The notes beneath the pieces were generated by a model, which was not told the DNA's origin, did not search any database, and was given only the letters and a program-made list of their open reading frames with translations. The translations under genes and the position numbers were made by a program. A stretch of DNA of 64,000 nt. It comes from Dasyornis broadbenti (Eukaryota > Chordata > Aves > Passeriformes > Dasyornithidae). The stretch spans positions 3,055,937 to 3,119,936 of the forward strand of contig VZRN01000794.1 in NCBI GenBank assembly GCA_013397935.1, read 5' to 3'. Below, in pieces: positions 49,669 through 61,900 of this stretch (within the stretch, counting starts at the first letter, position 1; every line of letters starts with the position of its first letter).

Positions 49669-51769
49669 TTTCTGTGTCTTCATTGCCCATCAGAAGAGTT
49701 TTTGTTTCAGGTTTACAGAGAAGATCGTGGCCTCCTGTGCATTTTTAAGAGAAGGGTTTGGTTTTACCCAGCCCCAGCTTGGACGATTTGCAGAAGGGGA
49801 GCTCTATAAGAGACCAGGAAACGCTGGGTTTAAAGTGAAATTTAGATGCTGTAGGAAAAGGGCCACGTCTCTGAAATGATCTGGTTTTGCTTGGGAGGGA
49901 TGAGGAACTGAAAAATAAGGAGCAGAAAGGGAAGCAAATTTTTTCCCCTCTTTCTTAATTATTTGGAAGCACAACATTCACTGAATAAGGACATTTGGCC
50001 ATGTGTTTAGTGGTTTCCCTTCTGTCAGCTTTGCCTGATTTCTTCAGTGGATCCGTTAATCCCGAGTGGGTTTTTTCCTGCTGAGGATGAAATCCCTGAG
50101 CTGTTTGCAGCCACTGGATGTGCCTGGGGAGGTCACAGAGTGCAGTCCTGAGGTAGCAGTGATGGGGAGGGGCCTTTTTCTCAGGAGGAGAAAGATTGTA
50201 AAGAAAATATCACTTTCTTTAGAGTCATTTGGCACAAAATAGCACCAGGAAGAAGCTGGAGTACTCCTGGTCTTGGGAGGGAGGGTGGTCTGGGGGAACC
50301 TTGCACCTTCCTCACATTTCCGCAGGCAAGGAGGCATTCAGGGGGATTTACCAAGCCCTGAGCACTTCAGCTGAGATCCTTGCAGCCCAGAAAATCCCTT
50401 TTCTGCACCAAAAAAGCTCCTCGCTTCTGCAGTCCTGAGCCTGGACTCAGTCACATCCCCTGGGAGAGATGGGGAGCTGTGGATCCCCAGAACCTCCCCT
50501 CACAGTCTTTTCAAAAGGAAAACCATTTAAAATATAGCCCCAAAGCATGTTTTGGGCTGTCGTCAATCTCCCTTTTCCTCCTCCACCGCCAGCAACAGGT
50601 GGTTTGTCCTTTCTGGAGCTACAGATCCACTTCTCCTCAGCTCTTAATTTTATGCGGTGAGGCTGGCAGGACACTCCATCACTGTAACGATTCCTTAAAA
50701 CCCAATTTCTTAATTTTCCTGATGCTCTAGCGAGTGTACCACCTGCAGGAAGAGCTCTTGCTCTTGCACAACCCATTCCTGGCTCATCCCTGTCCGAGCA
50801 CCTCTCCCGTGGCAGCAGAGCCACTTCTCCACAGTTTTTCCTGTCCTCTTCAGTTCCCTCCAAGGCCAGCGCAGTTTGGGACACCCTTGGGACCTGACCA
50901 TTCCCAGGAACACAGTAATGTCCAGGGATCTCTGGCAGCCCACACGGCAGAGCAGGCTGTTCCCAGCGGCCAGCAGGTTCCTTGGGAATTACAGCAGGGT
51001 GATAAGGTATCAGTGAATCTTGCTTTTCCTCAGTCCAAAAATCATGGAGCCAAAGGGCGACGCTGAACGTGACCTTGAGGTGCTGACGCAGACACTGCCT
51101 GGAATGTTAACCCTTGGATCAGGGATGCGCCAAGGAAAAGGTGATGAAAAACAAACTCCTCAGAGGGGAGGGAAAATGCCAAGAGGTGCTCCCAGCTTTT
51201 AATTCCCACCACAATGCTGGAGGGAGAAAGGGCTGTGGCTGGTTGGACCTTCCCTCCTCGCTGCATCAACATCTGAGGGATGTGCCAGGTCCTGTCGTTT
51301 TGGGGAAGAGCAAACTGCCAAAATTCTTTGGATAAAGCAGATTTGAGCAGCTGCTGAATTTATCCACACCTCTCTGGGACTTGAAAGGCAAACAGAGGGG
51401 AAAAGCTGGGGTTTAACAAATAAAGTGTTTAATAAATAGAAATACATTCCTAAAAAGTATCTTACACTTAAAATACAATTCTGCTTTCAAGTTCTTCTTC
51501 TAGTAGAGCGTGGAAACCCTGAGGACTTCCATGAGAATTAGGAGTCACATCCAGCTGGGAAGCAGCCACCATTCCACAGACTGGTCAAGCTGTGATGAGG
51601 CAAAGAGGATGACAAAAGGTCCCGTTCCCGAATTCCTCGAGCACCAGAGCTGAGCAGCACAGTCTTGGAAAGGTTATTTTGGGAGAGGGAGATGCTGGCC
51701 GCAACTCAAACATACCGGAGAAAAACCTTCTATCACCTCCTTGTGGGATTAAAATTATTGATTGGTTTC

Positions 51770-51886
51770 TCCTTATCTTGTGCCACGCGTGACTCACGGG
51801 GTTACTCAGCAAGAATTCTCCAGCTGAACTTTCCAGCTTGGAGCAGGTCTCGAGCTGGGAGCCGCTGGGACAGGCGAGGGAACTCA
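51770..51886 (+). promoter_or_regulatory. Possible ASAH2 5' UTR exon and promoter
   Basis: A good splice donor (CAG|GTAAGC, intron from 51887) closes a non-coding stretch about 1 kb before the ASAH2 start codon. A GATA-type site in reverse (CTTATCT near 51772-51778) lies just upstream. No TATA box is clear. This could be the untranslated first exon, since the coding exon has an acceptor-like AG at 52858-52859. It is inference from splice signals only. Confidence 0.3.
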
Positions 51887-52416
51887 GGTAAGCCCGCTGG
51901 AGATTCCCCCGGGATGCCATGGGATCAGTGTTTCTATCTTTCAGTGTTAGCTGGGCAGTCCAATCAGCTGGAGGATGAGGACTGTGAGTGTGAGCGGTGC
52001 TGATCAGTCTCAGGCTGGCGCTGGGGTAGTTCTGGACAGCTCACGGTGCTTGGCAGCCAATGCCACGCTCAGGGAATAAAGAGGGCAGGAAGGAGCTCTG
52101 TCATACTGCATTTGTTGCCACTAAAATATTTGCTCTGTGAAATTCAGTGCTGTACCTTGCCATGGCAGAAGAAGCTGGTAAGAGAGGTCACCTAGAGCAA
52201 GTCTAAGTGATCACTTGGCTCCCTGCTGATGTTGTTTCTCACTGCAGCCTTTTCAGGACCATAAGTGCTCATTTCAGCAGTTGTTTCCCGCGGGTTCATT
52301 GTTTCCTGGGCACATTCCCTGTGAGGAATGGCCTGGAGGCAGGAGCTTTACCAGGGCTGGCAAATGTTACTGCCAGGAAAATCAGAGGCTCTGCCTCATT
52401 CTTCCCTTTCTAATCA

Positions 52417-52462
52417 CAGAATAATCACAGGCTGGTGCGGGTTGGGAGGGGCCCTAAAGTTG
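52417..52462 (-). mobile_element. CR1 tail remnant
   Basis: ATCACAGAATAATCACAGGC followed by GGGTTGGGAGGGGCCCTAAA is a 45-base remnant of the reversed CR1 end. Confidence 0.6.
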
Positions 52463-52869
52463 AGTTTCCTAAATTGATGTTTATTATGGTGACGATGTTC
52501 TCCTCTGACGTGCTCTGAGCTCCAGAGCTTCAGCACCTCCTCCAGCCACCCCGTGAACACAGGATCTGGTGGAATATTGTGGGCTTTATTTCCAGGATCT
52601 CGCCAGAAGGGTGAGCAAGGTGCCCTGGGAAAAGCAGGGTCAGGAATTTGGGATCACTCCCTGTCCTTCCACGCTTGGTGACAGGGAGTGATTGCTGCTT
52701 GCAGGAGATGTGTTTTTGCTGTCTTAAGCTGAAAAAGAAATCTTCAGTTCCCTGAGGGGCTGCTGCCAGCTCTGACACTGGGATGAGGGACACAAACTGA
52801 TGTCTGATGGGATGTGCCCGACACTGGGATATCCCACAGGCTCCTTTGTGCATCCACAGTGCCCCCACC

Positions 52870-52996
52870 ATGCGTGGAAAGAGGTCCAGGTGCTCCTTCT
52901 CCCGGCTGGAGGTGATCCTGATCGTGTGCCTGGTGCTGATGATAGCCCTGACCGTGGTGCTCCTGGTGCTGCACTTCCTCAACAAAGACTCCAAGG
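52870..52996 (+). CDS. ASAH2: ASAH2 coding exon 1: signal anchor
   Basis: ATG 52870 sits in a strong context (CCCACCATGC). It encodes a basic N-terminus (RGKRSR), then an uninterrupted hydrophobic helix (15-37) ending LHFLNKDSK, like the type II anchor of mammalian ASAH2. The next exon needs one base of carry-over. The site giving that phase with a strong consensus is a GC donor, GCAAGT at 52997-53002, which yields LysAsp at the junction as in human. A possible acceptor at 52858-52859 would start this exon at 52860. Confidence 0.8.
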
Positions 52997-55900
52997 GCAA
53001 GTGCAGCCATCCCAGCCCCTCGCTCCACCTGCCCCAGGGTGTGCCCAGGGCAGGGTTTAAATTCAAGGGGTGACAGGTAGGAGTCCCCAGGCCACTGCTG
53101 AGCTGTCACCATCACCCCTGCACGTGGTCCTTTCACCCAACTTTTCCTCACATTTGCCTGGAGGTCATTGCCCAGAGCAGCTTTTCCCTTCTCACTGCTT
53201 CATCTGGCTCTGCTGTGATTTTCTAGGGGAGAACTAGGGTACCAGCATTGGACACAGGATGTGTTGGATGTGCCGTTTTCTCTTCCCTAGTCCTTCCCCA
53301 GTAGTTCCTGAGATGCCATCCCCTTTTCCTTACCCGTGCTGAGCTGAATTGCCTGTGTGGAACAGCACTCGAATCCCGTTCCTGCGTGGTGCTGGTGGGC
53401 GTGGAGAGTTTAACTGGGAATGCTGGGCTGGTTTCCCCCTCGCTGTGCATCCCCACCCATTGCACACAGTCCAGTGACCCCTCTGGAGTGCTCTTCTTCA
53501 TGCCTGGTCCACCCTTGGCCACCCCAAAGGCCTTCACAGCCTCAGCAAGTGGACAGCCCACTGGAAATCCACTCAGAGCGCTCAGCCAGAGCTCTTGGGC
53601 CTCTTTTGTCCCCGAATCTGCTCGCTCATGTGTCTGCTGATCTGCCATTTGTTGTTCTCACAGATTGCAACAACATCGTAGCGGAAAAAGCGAAGTACTT
53701 GGTGGGTGTTGGCAGAGCTGACTGCACGGGCCCTGTGGCACAAGTCCCTCTGGTGAGTTGGGGTAATTCCTCATGGGGTTGAAAAAATACTGATTTTTCA
53801 TCCTCTGTGAGTGTTTTTTGCAGGTTTTCTGGTTTAGAACCTCTGCCTTGCCAAATGTGTGTTGTCTTCAAACATGAGTTGAAGTTCGTTTGAGGTTTGG
53901 AGCACCCTGGGATAGTGGGAAGTGGGCTGGAGCAGGGGATGGAACTGGATGGGCTTTAAGGCCCCTTCCGAGCCCAACCATTCTATGATTGTTGGAATCA
54001 TGGGGCAAGACAGAATTGCAGCTCTGAGTTGTTGAATGAATCCCCTGACCCCCAGGCAAATCCACTCAGAAAAACACACGCAGAGGAATAAACAGCTCAG
54101 TGTTTACGATGGAGCTCCTCTCTTCCAGATGGGATATGCCAACGCCGACCAGGTGGGTGGGGGGCTTCTCTCGCGCCTCTACAGCCGGGCCTTCATCGTG
54201 GCAGACCCTGACACCTCCAAACGGGTCGTGTTCGTCAGCGCTGACATCGGAATGGTGTCCCAGAGAGTGAGGCTGGAGGTACGGGGCTGGAAAGGAGGGC
54301 CGGGCTGGCTGCATCTTCCCCATGGAGCATGGCAGCATGTTGGCTCTTTCCTTCGGGCTTTTCCTGGGGAGATGCTCTGTCTCAGCTGCAGAGGGGCTTT
54401 GGATTCCTCAGCAAGTGAGGCTGGACTTTGCTCACGCTTGTCTCAGTGGGAAAATTACCAGGAGTTCACTGGAATTGGGAACAAGTTATCGTGGTGCCTC
54501 TAAAGCAGCAGAGGAGGGAGGGGGATGCTGGAGAACTGGGGATGATCTGGGATTCCCTTCAAGCTGGACAGAGAGGTCTTCTACCAGATTTTCCTTGCTG
54601 TGCCAGGCAGAAAGAGAAGAGTGAGGAGGGGGATGGATGGATGGATGGATGGGAAATGGACGGATGGAGGGATGGATGGTTGGGGTATGGATGCAAGGGC
54701 TGGCACAAATCTCTGTAGCCTTTGGGCACGAAAAGGGGCTGTTTAGGAGCACCTCGTTCCCCTCAGGTGCTGGAGCAGCTGCAGAGCAAGTACGGCGAGC
54801 TGTACCGGCAGGACAACGTCATCCTCAGCGGCACCCACACGCACTCAGGGCCCGGGGGGTACTTCCAGTACACCCTGTTCTGGATCACAGGCAAGGGGCT
54901 CATCAGGCCAGCCCTCAGCTCCATCGTCAACGGCATCGTCAAGGTCAGTGTCTTAAAAATGTTATCATAATTTTCTAGAATTTCAGGTGAGTTAAGAAAA
55001 AATCCCAAACAAACAAGCACCCCAAAATTCCCAAGGGTTGGGGATGGATAGGAAGGGAAAGAAAGAGTTTTTCTAGATAACCTAACTTTTGCCTTAGAGA
55101 CTGATACTCCCTGTCTTGCTGCTCTGCAGAGCATCGATATCGCCCATGAGAACATGAAGAGAGGAAGGCTCTTTATAAACAGAGGCACAGTAGAAAACAG
55201 CCAGATCAACCGAAGCCCCTTCTCCTACCTCGAGAACCCGGAGTCCGAGCGGAGCAGGTAAAACTGCCCGGCAGGAGAGAAGCAGAGCCCTGCAGAGAGC
55301 CCCTCAGCTGGGACCAGGGCCCAGCCAGCTCACAGCTGGAGCTTCTGCTCATCTCGGGAGAGCTGGAAATGTGGATTAAGGGCTGGGGCAGAATGAACGA
55401 TGCTGTGACCATCACTTGGGTGTGTGCATCCCTGAAAATTAACTGCAAAGTGAGGGCTTCAAAGCTGTGGTTGCCCTCCCCAGGTGTGAGGAATTGGTCA
55501 GGGATGTGACCTTGTGCTTTAATTAAAAAAAAAAAAAAAAAAAAAGAGTCGAAGAGCATTAAAGTGCCATCCTTGGTGCATGGATATGTCTTCTCTCCAT
55601 CCTGTGGAGGAGCAGTGCCTGAGGACGATGACAGCCATAACTGTTCCCTCACCTTGCCAGCTGGTTTCAGATGCTTCTCTAAGTCCTCACTGTGCTCTGG
55701 TAATGCCTGGAATAACCTTTTCACTTCCTTGCTCAGCCTAGAGGGGATTTAACCTGTCAGAACAACGCAGAGCACGACCACAGCTCTGGCTCTGACAGGA
55801 TTTCCCTGCTTTGCTCCCATCCAGGTATTCATCCAACACGGACAAAGAGATGGTGGTGCTGAAGATGGAGGATGAGGATGGACATGAGCTAGGCCTTATC

Positions 55901-58900
55901 AGGTACTGCCCACCAAAGAGAGCAGCAGCTTTTTCTCCATACCCTCATTATTTTTTGTAAGAATGAAGGTGTTCTGTTTTTTTCCTTTTTTTTTTTTTAC
56001 ATTACTGATTCCTCCTTGTATCTTTGAATATAAAAACCCTTGCAAAATAGAATTCTCTGGATTGGTGAAAGAGGCAGTCTGGGTCTTAAAGAGCTCTTGG
56101 TGGCCCTGATAATGACAGTGACCAATTCTTGTGGCCTCAAGGCCTGGATTGTTCCAGCCATGAGCCCTCCTGGCTGGGAAGGGAGAGGATGGGAACACTC
56201 TGTCCTTGTTAATCCATCCCTAAGCACCGCGAGCCTGCATTTGTACTCTCCCAAAGGAAATTCCCACAAATCCATGAGACTGAACAGGTCAGTTCACACA
56301 GGGTGAACAACGCATTTTCTGTGTGTGCATTTTTTGTGACCCCTCCTCAGCTGGTTTGCCGTGCACCCGGTGAGCATGAACAACTCCAACCACCTGGTGA
56401 ACAGCGACAACGTGGGCTACGCCTCCTACCTGTTTGAGCAGGAAAAGAACAAGGGAATGCTCCCTGGAGAGGTGGGAGTGCTCTCGGGCTGCCCAAAACG
56501 AGGGGTGGAAAAGGGCTGGGATGAGGGAGAAGTGAAATGGGACAGCAGGGAAAACTCAGAAACATGAAGGGAGAGCTTTGATTTATCTCCTTTCTTCCTC
56601 TACACAAGAGAAATTGGAAGGTGGGTTCTTGACTTTCCAAACTAGTAATCAATGGTGTTTATTTAGGCTTCAGGAATAAACCCAAGTTATTTTGATTCAA
56701 CTGTTAAAAATTGGGGAGGTTGGGGTTGCCCCATCCCTGGACGGGTTCAAGGCCTGAGCAACCTGGAAAGTGTCCCCGCAGTCAGATCCAACAGCTCTCA
56801 CCCTGTAAATCCTGGTGAAAGCCTGAAGGGAAAAAGGTCCTGTGTAAGGTGCTACGATGACCCATAAACATCTGATCAGCAACACGAGAAGCTGGGGACA
56901 CACACAGCGGAGGAGCTGAGGTGGGAGGGGGGAGGAGGGAATGCTGCTGACCAAAGTGGTGTGAAATTCTCCCTGAAATGGCACCATACGCATCCAATTC
57001 TCCCCTGCTCTCCCTGCCCTACCCTTTGAGATGTGCCTAAACCCCCATTCCAGTGCTCCCGGTGACTTTGGGAATAGAGCAGCGTCGTGCACGGTGCTAA
57101 GAGCAGCTGCAGGGAGAGCTGCACGTGGGCTCTGCAGCTTTCCCTGCACTGAAATCCCCTCTGGGCTCTGCAGGGCTCCTTTGTGGCCGCCTTTGCCTCG
57201 TCCAACCTGGGAGATGTGTCCCCCAACACGCGGGGCCCGTTCTGCGTCAACACGGGCGAGTCGTGCGACAACCCCCAGAGCAGCTGTCCCGTCGGAGGGG
57301 TGAGTGTGACCCGCCTCTTCCCCCGCCTGAGCAGGAGAAACAAACACGAACCCAGGTGCTTGACCACTGTGCATGCAGAGGGCATTATAATTAGAAAAAC
57401 ATCTCTTCGTGGACTGTTCTGGATGCCACTTTCAGGAATTAGCTGTGCTTTGGCCTCACACTCCCCATTTTCTGGTCATTCACCCCAAATTTATCTCGAG
57501 TGCAGTAATCCCGTGCCTAATTTTGCTGGGGCCTGCAAGAAGCCCTCAGTTCCCACAGTCTGGCAACCACCTGGCAGTACCACCCGTTCTCCATGCTCAT
57601 GTCCCCGAAACAAATTTCCCAACAGGCAGCGATGTGCATGGCCAAGGGGCCTGGGAATGATATGTTCGAGAGCACCAGGATTATAGGGCAAAACATCTAC
57701 TTGAAAGCAAAGGTAAGGGATATTCTGCTTTCTGAGTGTGTGTGAGTGCTGCTACGACAGCAATTCATGCTCATGTAAGCAGCTTGATGAGCCTTGTGGG
57801 CCCCCTCCCTCAGGATGTTCCATAGTCTATATTCTATATCCCTCAGGATATTCCAGATTCTAGGTTCTAGATTCTCTCTATCTTGTATCTGTTTGTAGAT
57901 TGAAATTACTCTAAAGTTTCTTGATTTTAATTTTGTTAATAAGCTTTGTAACCAGCTAATGATGTCTCTGCTGCAATCGAGAAGGCCTCAGAGCCTGGAA
58001 TTCGTCAGGCTTAGGGCAGATGTAGGAAATGGTAATGGGAGTGAAAAATTTCCTCTGGTATAACACACCCAAATTTAGACTGGACAACGCATACATTTAT
58101 TTACGGACATCATCACGGGTGTTGTAATTTGAAAATGTTGGTTTGGGATTTTAATCTCAATATTCCTGTTGTCTTTAACACCTCAGGCTCCTGGCCTTCC
58201 AAGGCTGCCCCCTCAATTCCTTCCAGGAATGTCATTAAACATGTATAACTTCTGGCAACACTTTCCCTGTGCCAACTTGAGGCACCTTTGCTGGAAAACC
58301 GTTCCGTGAAGGGTTGAGTGGTGTGGAGGAAATACCCTCAGCTGTCAGGCTGGAGTAAATACCTGGTAGAGTCCCAGCACTTTTAAGCAAAGTGCTTCTT
58401 TCTCATAAAAATTATTTTTTCTGCTTGGTCCAAGATGTGAGAAATTCCAAGAGGTGGAAACCAGGAGAAGGAAGTTGCCATCCTGGTGAAATAGGGGCAT
58501 TTTTCAGCTGTAAAAGAAAAGTGTCCTCCCTCCCTGAGACAGGGAGAGCTTGCAGGGCTCAGGGCATGCAGGGTGTAGAGCCAGGGTGATGGAAACAAAG
58601 GGACTTGGGAAACACAGATTTTGTCCAACACCAGGAAGAGGCCACGGGAAAGTGGAATGAGGAAATGATCCACACAGCTGTCCCTCAGCAGAGCTGGGAT
58701 CGTGATTGCTTGTCCCTCAAGGATTTTTTCCCACCTTGTATGTCCCTTAGGAGCTGTATGAAAAAGCCTCCCAGGAGGTGACAGGACCCCTGAGCTCAGC
58801 CCACCAGTGGGTGAACATGAGCGACGTGTCCGTGGAGCTCAATGCCACACACACGGTGAGAGCAGGAAGAAATGCCCCATTCCCACCCACAGAAGGGAAC

Positions 58901-61900
58901 CGGGTTTTATCTCTTTTTCCTTTTCTACTCCCCTTCTGATTTAGGTTAAAACCTGTAAGCCAGCCTTAGGACACAGCTTTGCTGCGGGGACTATTGACGG
59001 AGTGGGGGCTTTCAACTTCACCCAAGGTGATTTGGGGGGAAAGTGTCAATGTGGCTTTGTACAAACAGGGAGGGCAGGGGGCATCCCCAGATTGACTGAA
59101 ACCCCTGGAGTCACCTGACAGCTTCCAAAGGGATGGTTTGTAGGAAGGTGGAGGAAACCCCCTCGCAGGTTTGTCTGTGTCCATCAGAAAGCTTTGGGAA
59201 AAGGATATGGCCATGCCCTGAAGGAAGGGGAGGAAGGGGATGGATGGCGAGCAGGCAGGAGAAAGAGCTGGTTTGGGACTCTTCTTTATTCTCATGACCC
59301 AAAGGCTGCCAGGATGGAGCTGAGCTGGGCTTTTCAAATCCCCCCAGGAAAGGGAGGTGGTCGGAGTCCACTGAGAAATATCCCACCCCCGCGAGCCGGG
59401 AGTGTCTGTCTGAGAGCTGCTGGGGCAGCTGAGGAACAGGATTAAAAGATGTTTCCCTCTCCAGGCTCAGTGGAAGGGGACCCCTTTTGGGATCAAATCC
59501 GGGACCAGCTGCTGGGAGAGCCATCGAACGAAACCAAAGCCTGCCACAGACCCAAGCCCATCCTCTTCAGCACGGGAGAGGTAAGGACGCAGCCATGTGT
59601 GCCCTGGGCCGCGCATGGATCACTGCTCTGGGCTGGGATCAGCAAACATCACTGATCCCAATCCCTAACGGGTTTGTTAGGGAGCTACAGGCGGTGTCAG
59701 GTGAGGAAAAAGGAGGGGGAACAGGCTGCATGGGCTTGGAAAGCACGGGAAGAGAAAGCAAGAATAAGCGTTGTCATTTGCTCACAGCAGAACGAGAGAG
59801 GTGGGAGCTCTCCTCTTTCAGAGCATGGGTTTTCCATCTACCCCAGGAGGAGAAACCAGACCTGCAGCTCTTGCTAGGGTCAAAATAAAAGACCCCACTA
59901 AAATCTATCCCAGCCTAATTCTCTGCCGGTGAAGCAGCCCTGAGCTGGATGCACAGGGAAGATGCAGGAGGTCAGGGAAGGCCACGGGTGTTGCCTCCCA
60001 GACTTCAGGACGTGCTCTGCTGATCCTCCGGTCTTTATAGCTCTGGGTGGATTTTCCATTTGGTTCCTACCTTAATCTATGAAAGGACCTTTCCTCTTTC
60101 CATGGGTCCCACAAAATGCAGTAACTCATCACGGTGCCTTTTGGAAACTCTGGGGACTTGCCACAACGAGGTGTCACAATGTCAGGGATTTGCTGGGGTG
60201 AAGGTCTCCGGCACAATCCTGCTCCAGAAGAGTTTGGGCAGCCAGCAGGGATGGGCATCCCTACCCCAGGGATGTGGATCTGTATCCCAGGGATGCCCAG
60301 CCCATCCAGGGAAGGGCTGTTTCTGAGGGCTCTGCAGAGCTGCTGCTCCATTGATCCCAGCCCATCCCCATGCTCAGGGTGTGGCTTGGCGTTTGTTCTT
60401 CCCGAGCTCTCCCAAAATCCTGCTTTACAACTTGAAATGGAAATTGCTGCCCCATTTCCCACCTGATGCTCCCTTGTCACCAAGGCAAATGTGCTGTGGT
60501 GGAGAGGGATCATGTCCAGGGTTCTTTAGAGCACTTAGCCGATGCCATCTGGATAAGGAAATTCATTGTTATCCCTTTCCCCAGCCTCCTTAAAAGCTTC
60601 CCTGCTGTCATTTCATGTTCAATCAGCTCCTCACCTCAGCTCTCCCCAGAAGAGGTGCCAGCTCCTCCCAGCCTCCTCCTCCATGCAGGATGGTGTCACT
60701 GAGAGCAAATTACACTTTTTTCTTACGGCTTTAGGGATGCTCTGGCAGGCCTCCTGCTTTTGATGCTCTTCACAAGGTTCCGTCATTCATGTTTTGCCCC
60801 CAGTAAATTTCTCCTCAGAAAAACTCCCCCTTTTTTTGCCTTGCTGGAGTGAGATTTTGCATTTCCGTATCAATCCCAATCCTATCCTTTTTCCATGCAG
60901 GTGAGGAGTTCCCAGGAGTGCCTAGTTCCCTGACCTTCTTTACCCACTTTGCCTTTAGCGGCCCCTCTGGCAATGCCTTATTTAGGGTTTTTCGGGGCTT
61001 ACCCATAGTATTTACCTGTGGCTTATGTGACTGCTATGATCAGATAACGTATGAAGGTAACACAACTTCTCACGTTTTACAAATAAATTCAATTTAATTC
61101 ACAAATAAAGTCTCAAAATAAATTTATTTGCCTGGTTGATGACTGTAGGGAGGAAAACACTTCAGCTATTTTCTTTCCTACTATGCCAGAGTATTTATAT
61201 GCAGTTTTTCTTCCCCCTCAGATGACTTGGCCCCACCCGTGGCACCCGGTCATTGTGGATGTGCAGATCGCTGCCATCGGATCCCTGGCAATCCTTGCTG
61301 TTCCCGGGGAGTTCACGTGTGTATTCCTGGGGTCTTGTTCTATTTATTGCAGCCAAATTTCATTCAAACCTCCTGAAACAGTTCTGCCTGCAGGTAGGAA
61401 GGGGGGTAGGCTCCAAATCATCCCCAAACTCACTGTGGGAATAACTGAGATGCACACAGGCTTCCTGAATCTTTTTGTTTGTTACAAAATGCAGTTTCAA
61501 GGAAACCAAAGGAATTTGTTAACTTTGATTGTGTTTTTGGCACCACAAACACCACAGTGATGAATTGCACTGGCTGCTCATGGTACAGTGATGCAAATAT
61601 AAACAGGATAATGATTTATCTCCAGTACTTTTATTTCTACCCAGCTCTGGGGTGGCTCCAGCCTCTCCCTGGCTGTGGTGATGGGTATGAAATGGGTTTT
61701 TTTGGTGGAACTTGTTGCAGAGAGGTCTTAAGGGATGTTGAGCGGTGCTGGAGGTGCTGTGGGAATTTCTGGTGGATGTTGCAAGTCCAACCAGCAATTC
61801 CTGCTTTAGATCCCTGCTCTCCACAACTCCGGTGGAGTTGGACTCTGCTCCCAGGGACAGGACAAGGGGAAACGGCCTCAGGCTGGGCCAGGGGAGGCTC

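Larger units (their letters stand above)
46360..51769. other. Intergenic SGMS1-ASAH2
   Basis: No protein gene recognised on either strand. It contains the purine tract, the cryptic GC repeat and the assembly gap listed separately. Confidence 0.6.

Noticed and set aside
52807..52869. Upstream in-frame ATG at 52807 for ASAH2
   Set aside because: The added residues do not resemble the family, the context is poor, and an acceptor-like AG at 52858-52859 probably separates it from the exon. ATG 52870 has a strong context and begins the expected basic-then-hydrophobic anchor.
53001..53006. GT donor GTGCAG as end of ASAH2 exon 1
   Set aside because: It would leave phase 2, while exon 2 needs phase 1, and its consensus is weaker than that of the overlapping GC donor.
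53077..53082. Good donor CAG|GTAGGA after ASAH2 exon 1
   Set aside because: An in-frame TGA at 53071-53073 precedes it, so it cannot carry the full-length frame; kept only as a possible alternative splice.
60849..61097. Exon-like open frame with AG upstream and GT downstream
   Set aside because: The ASAH2 reading frame joins from exon 12 to exon 13 without it, and its translation does not resemble ceramidase.
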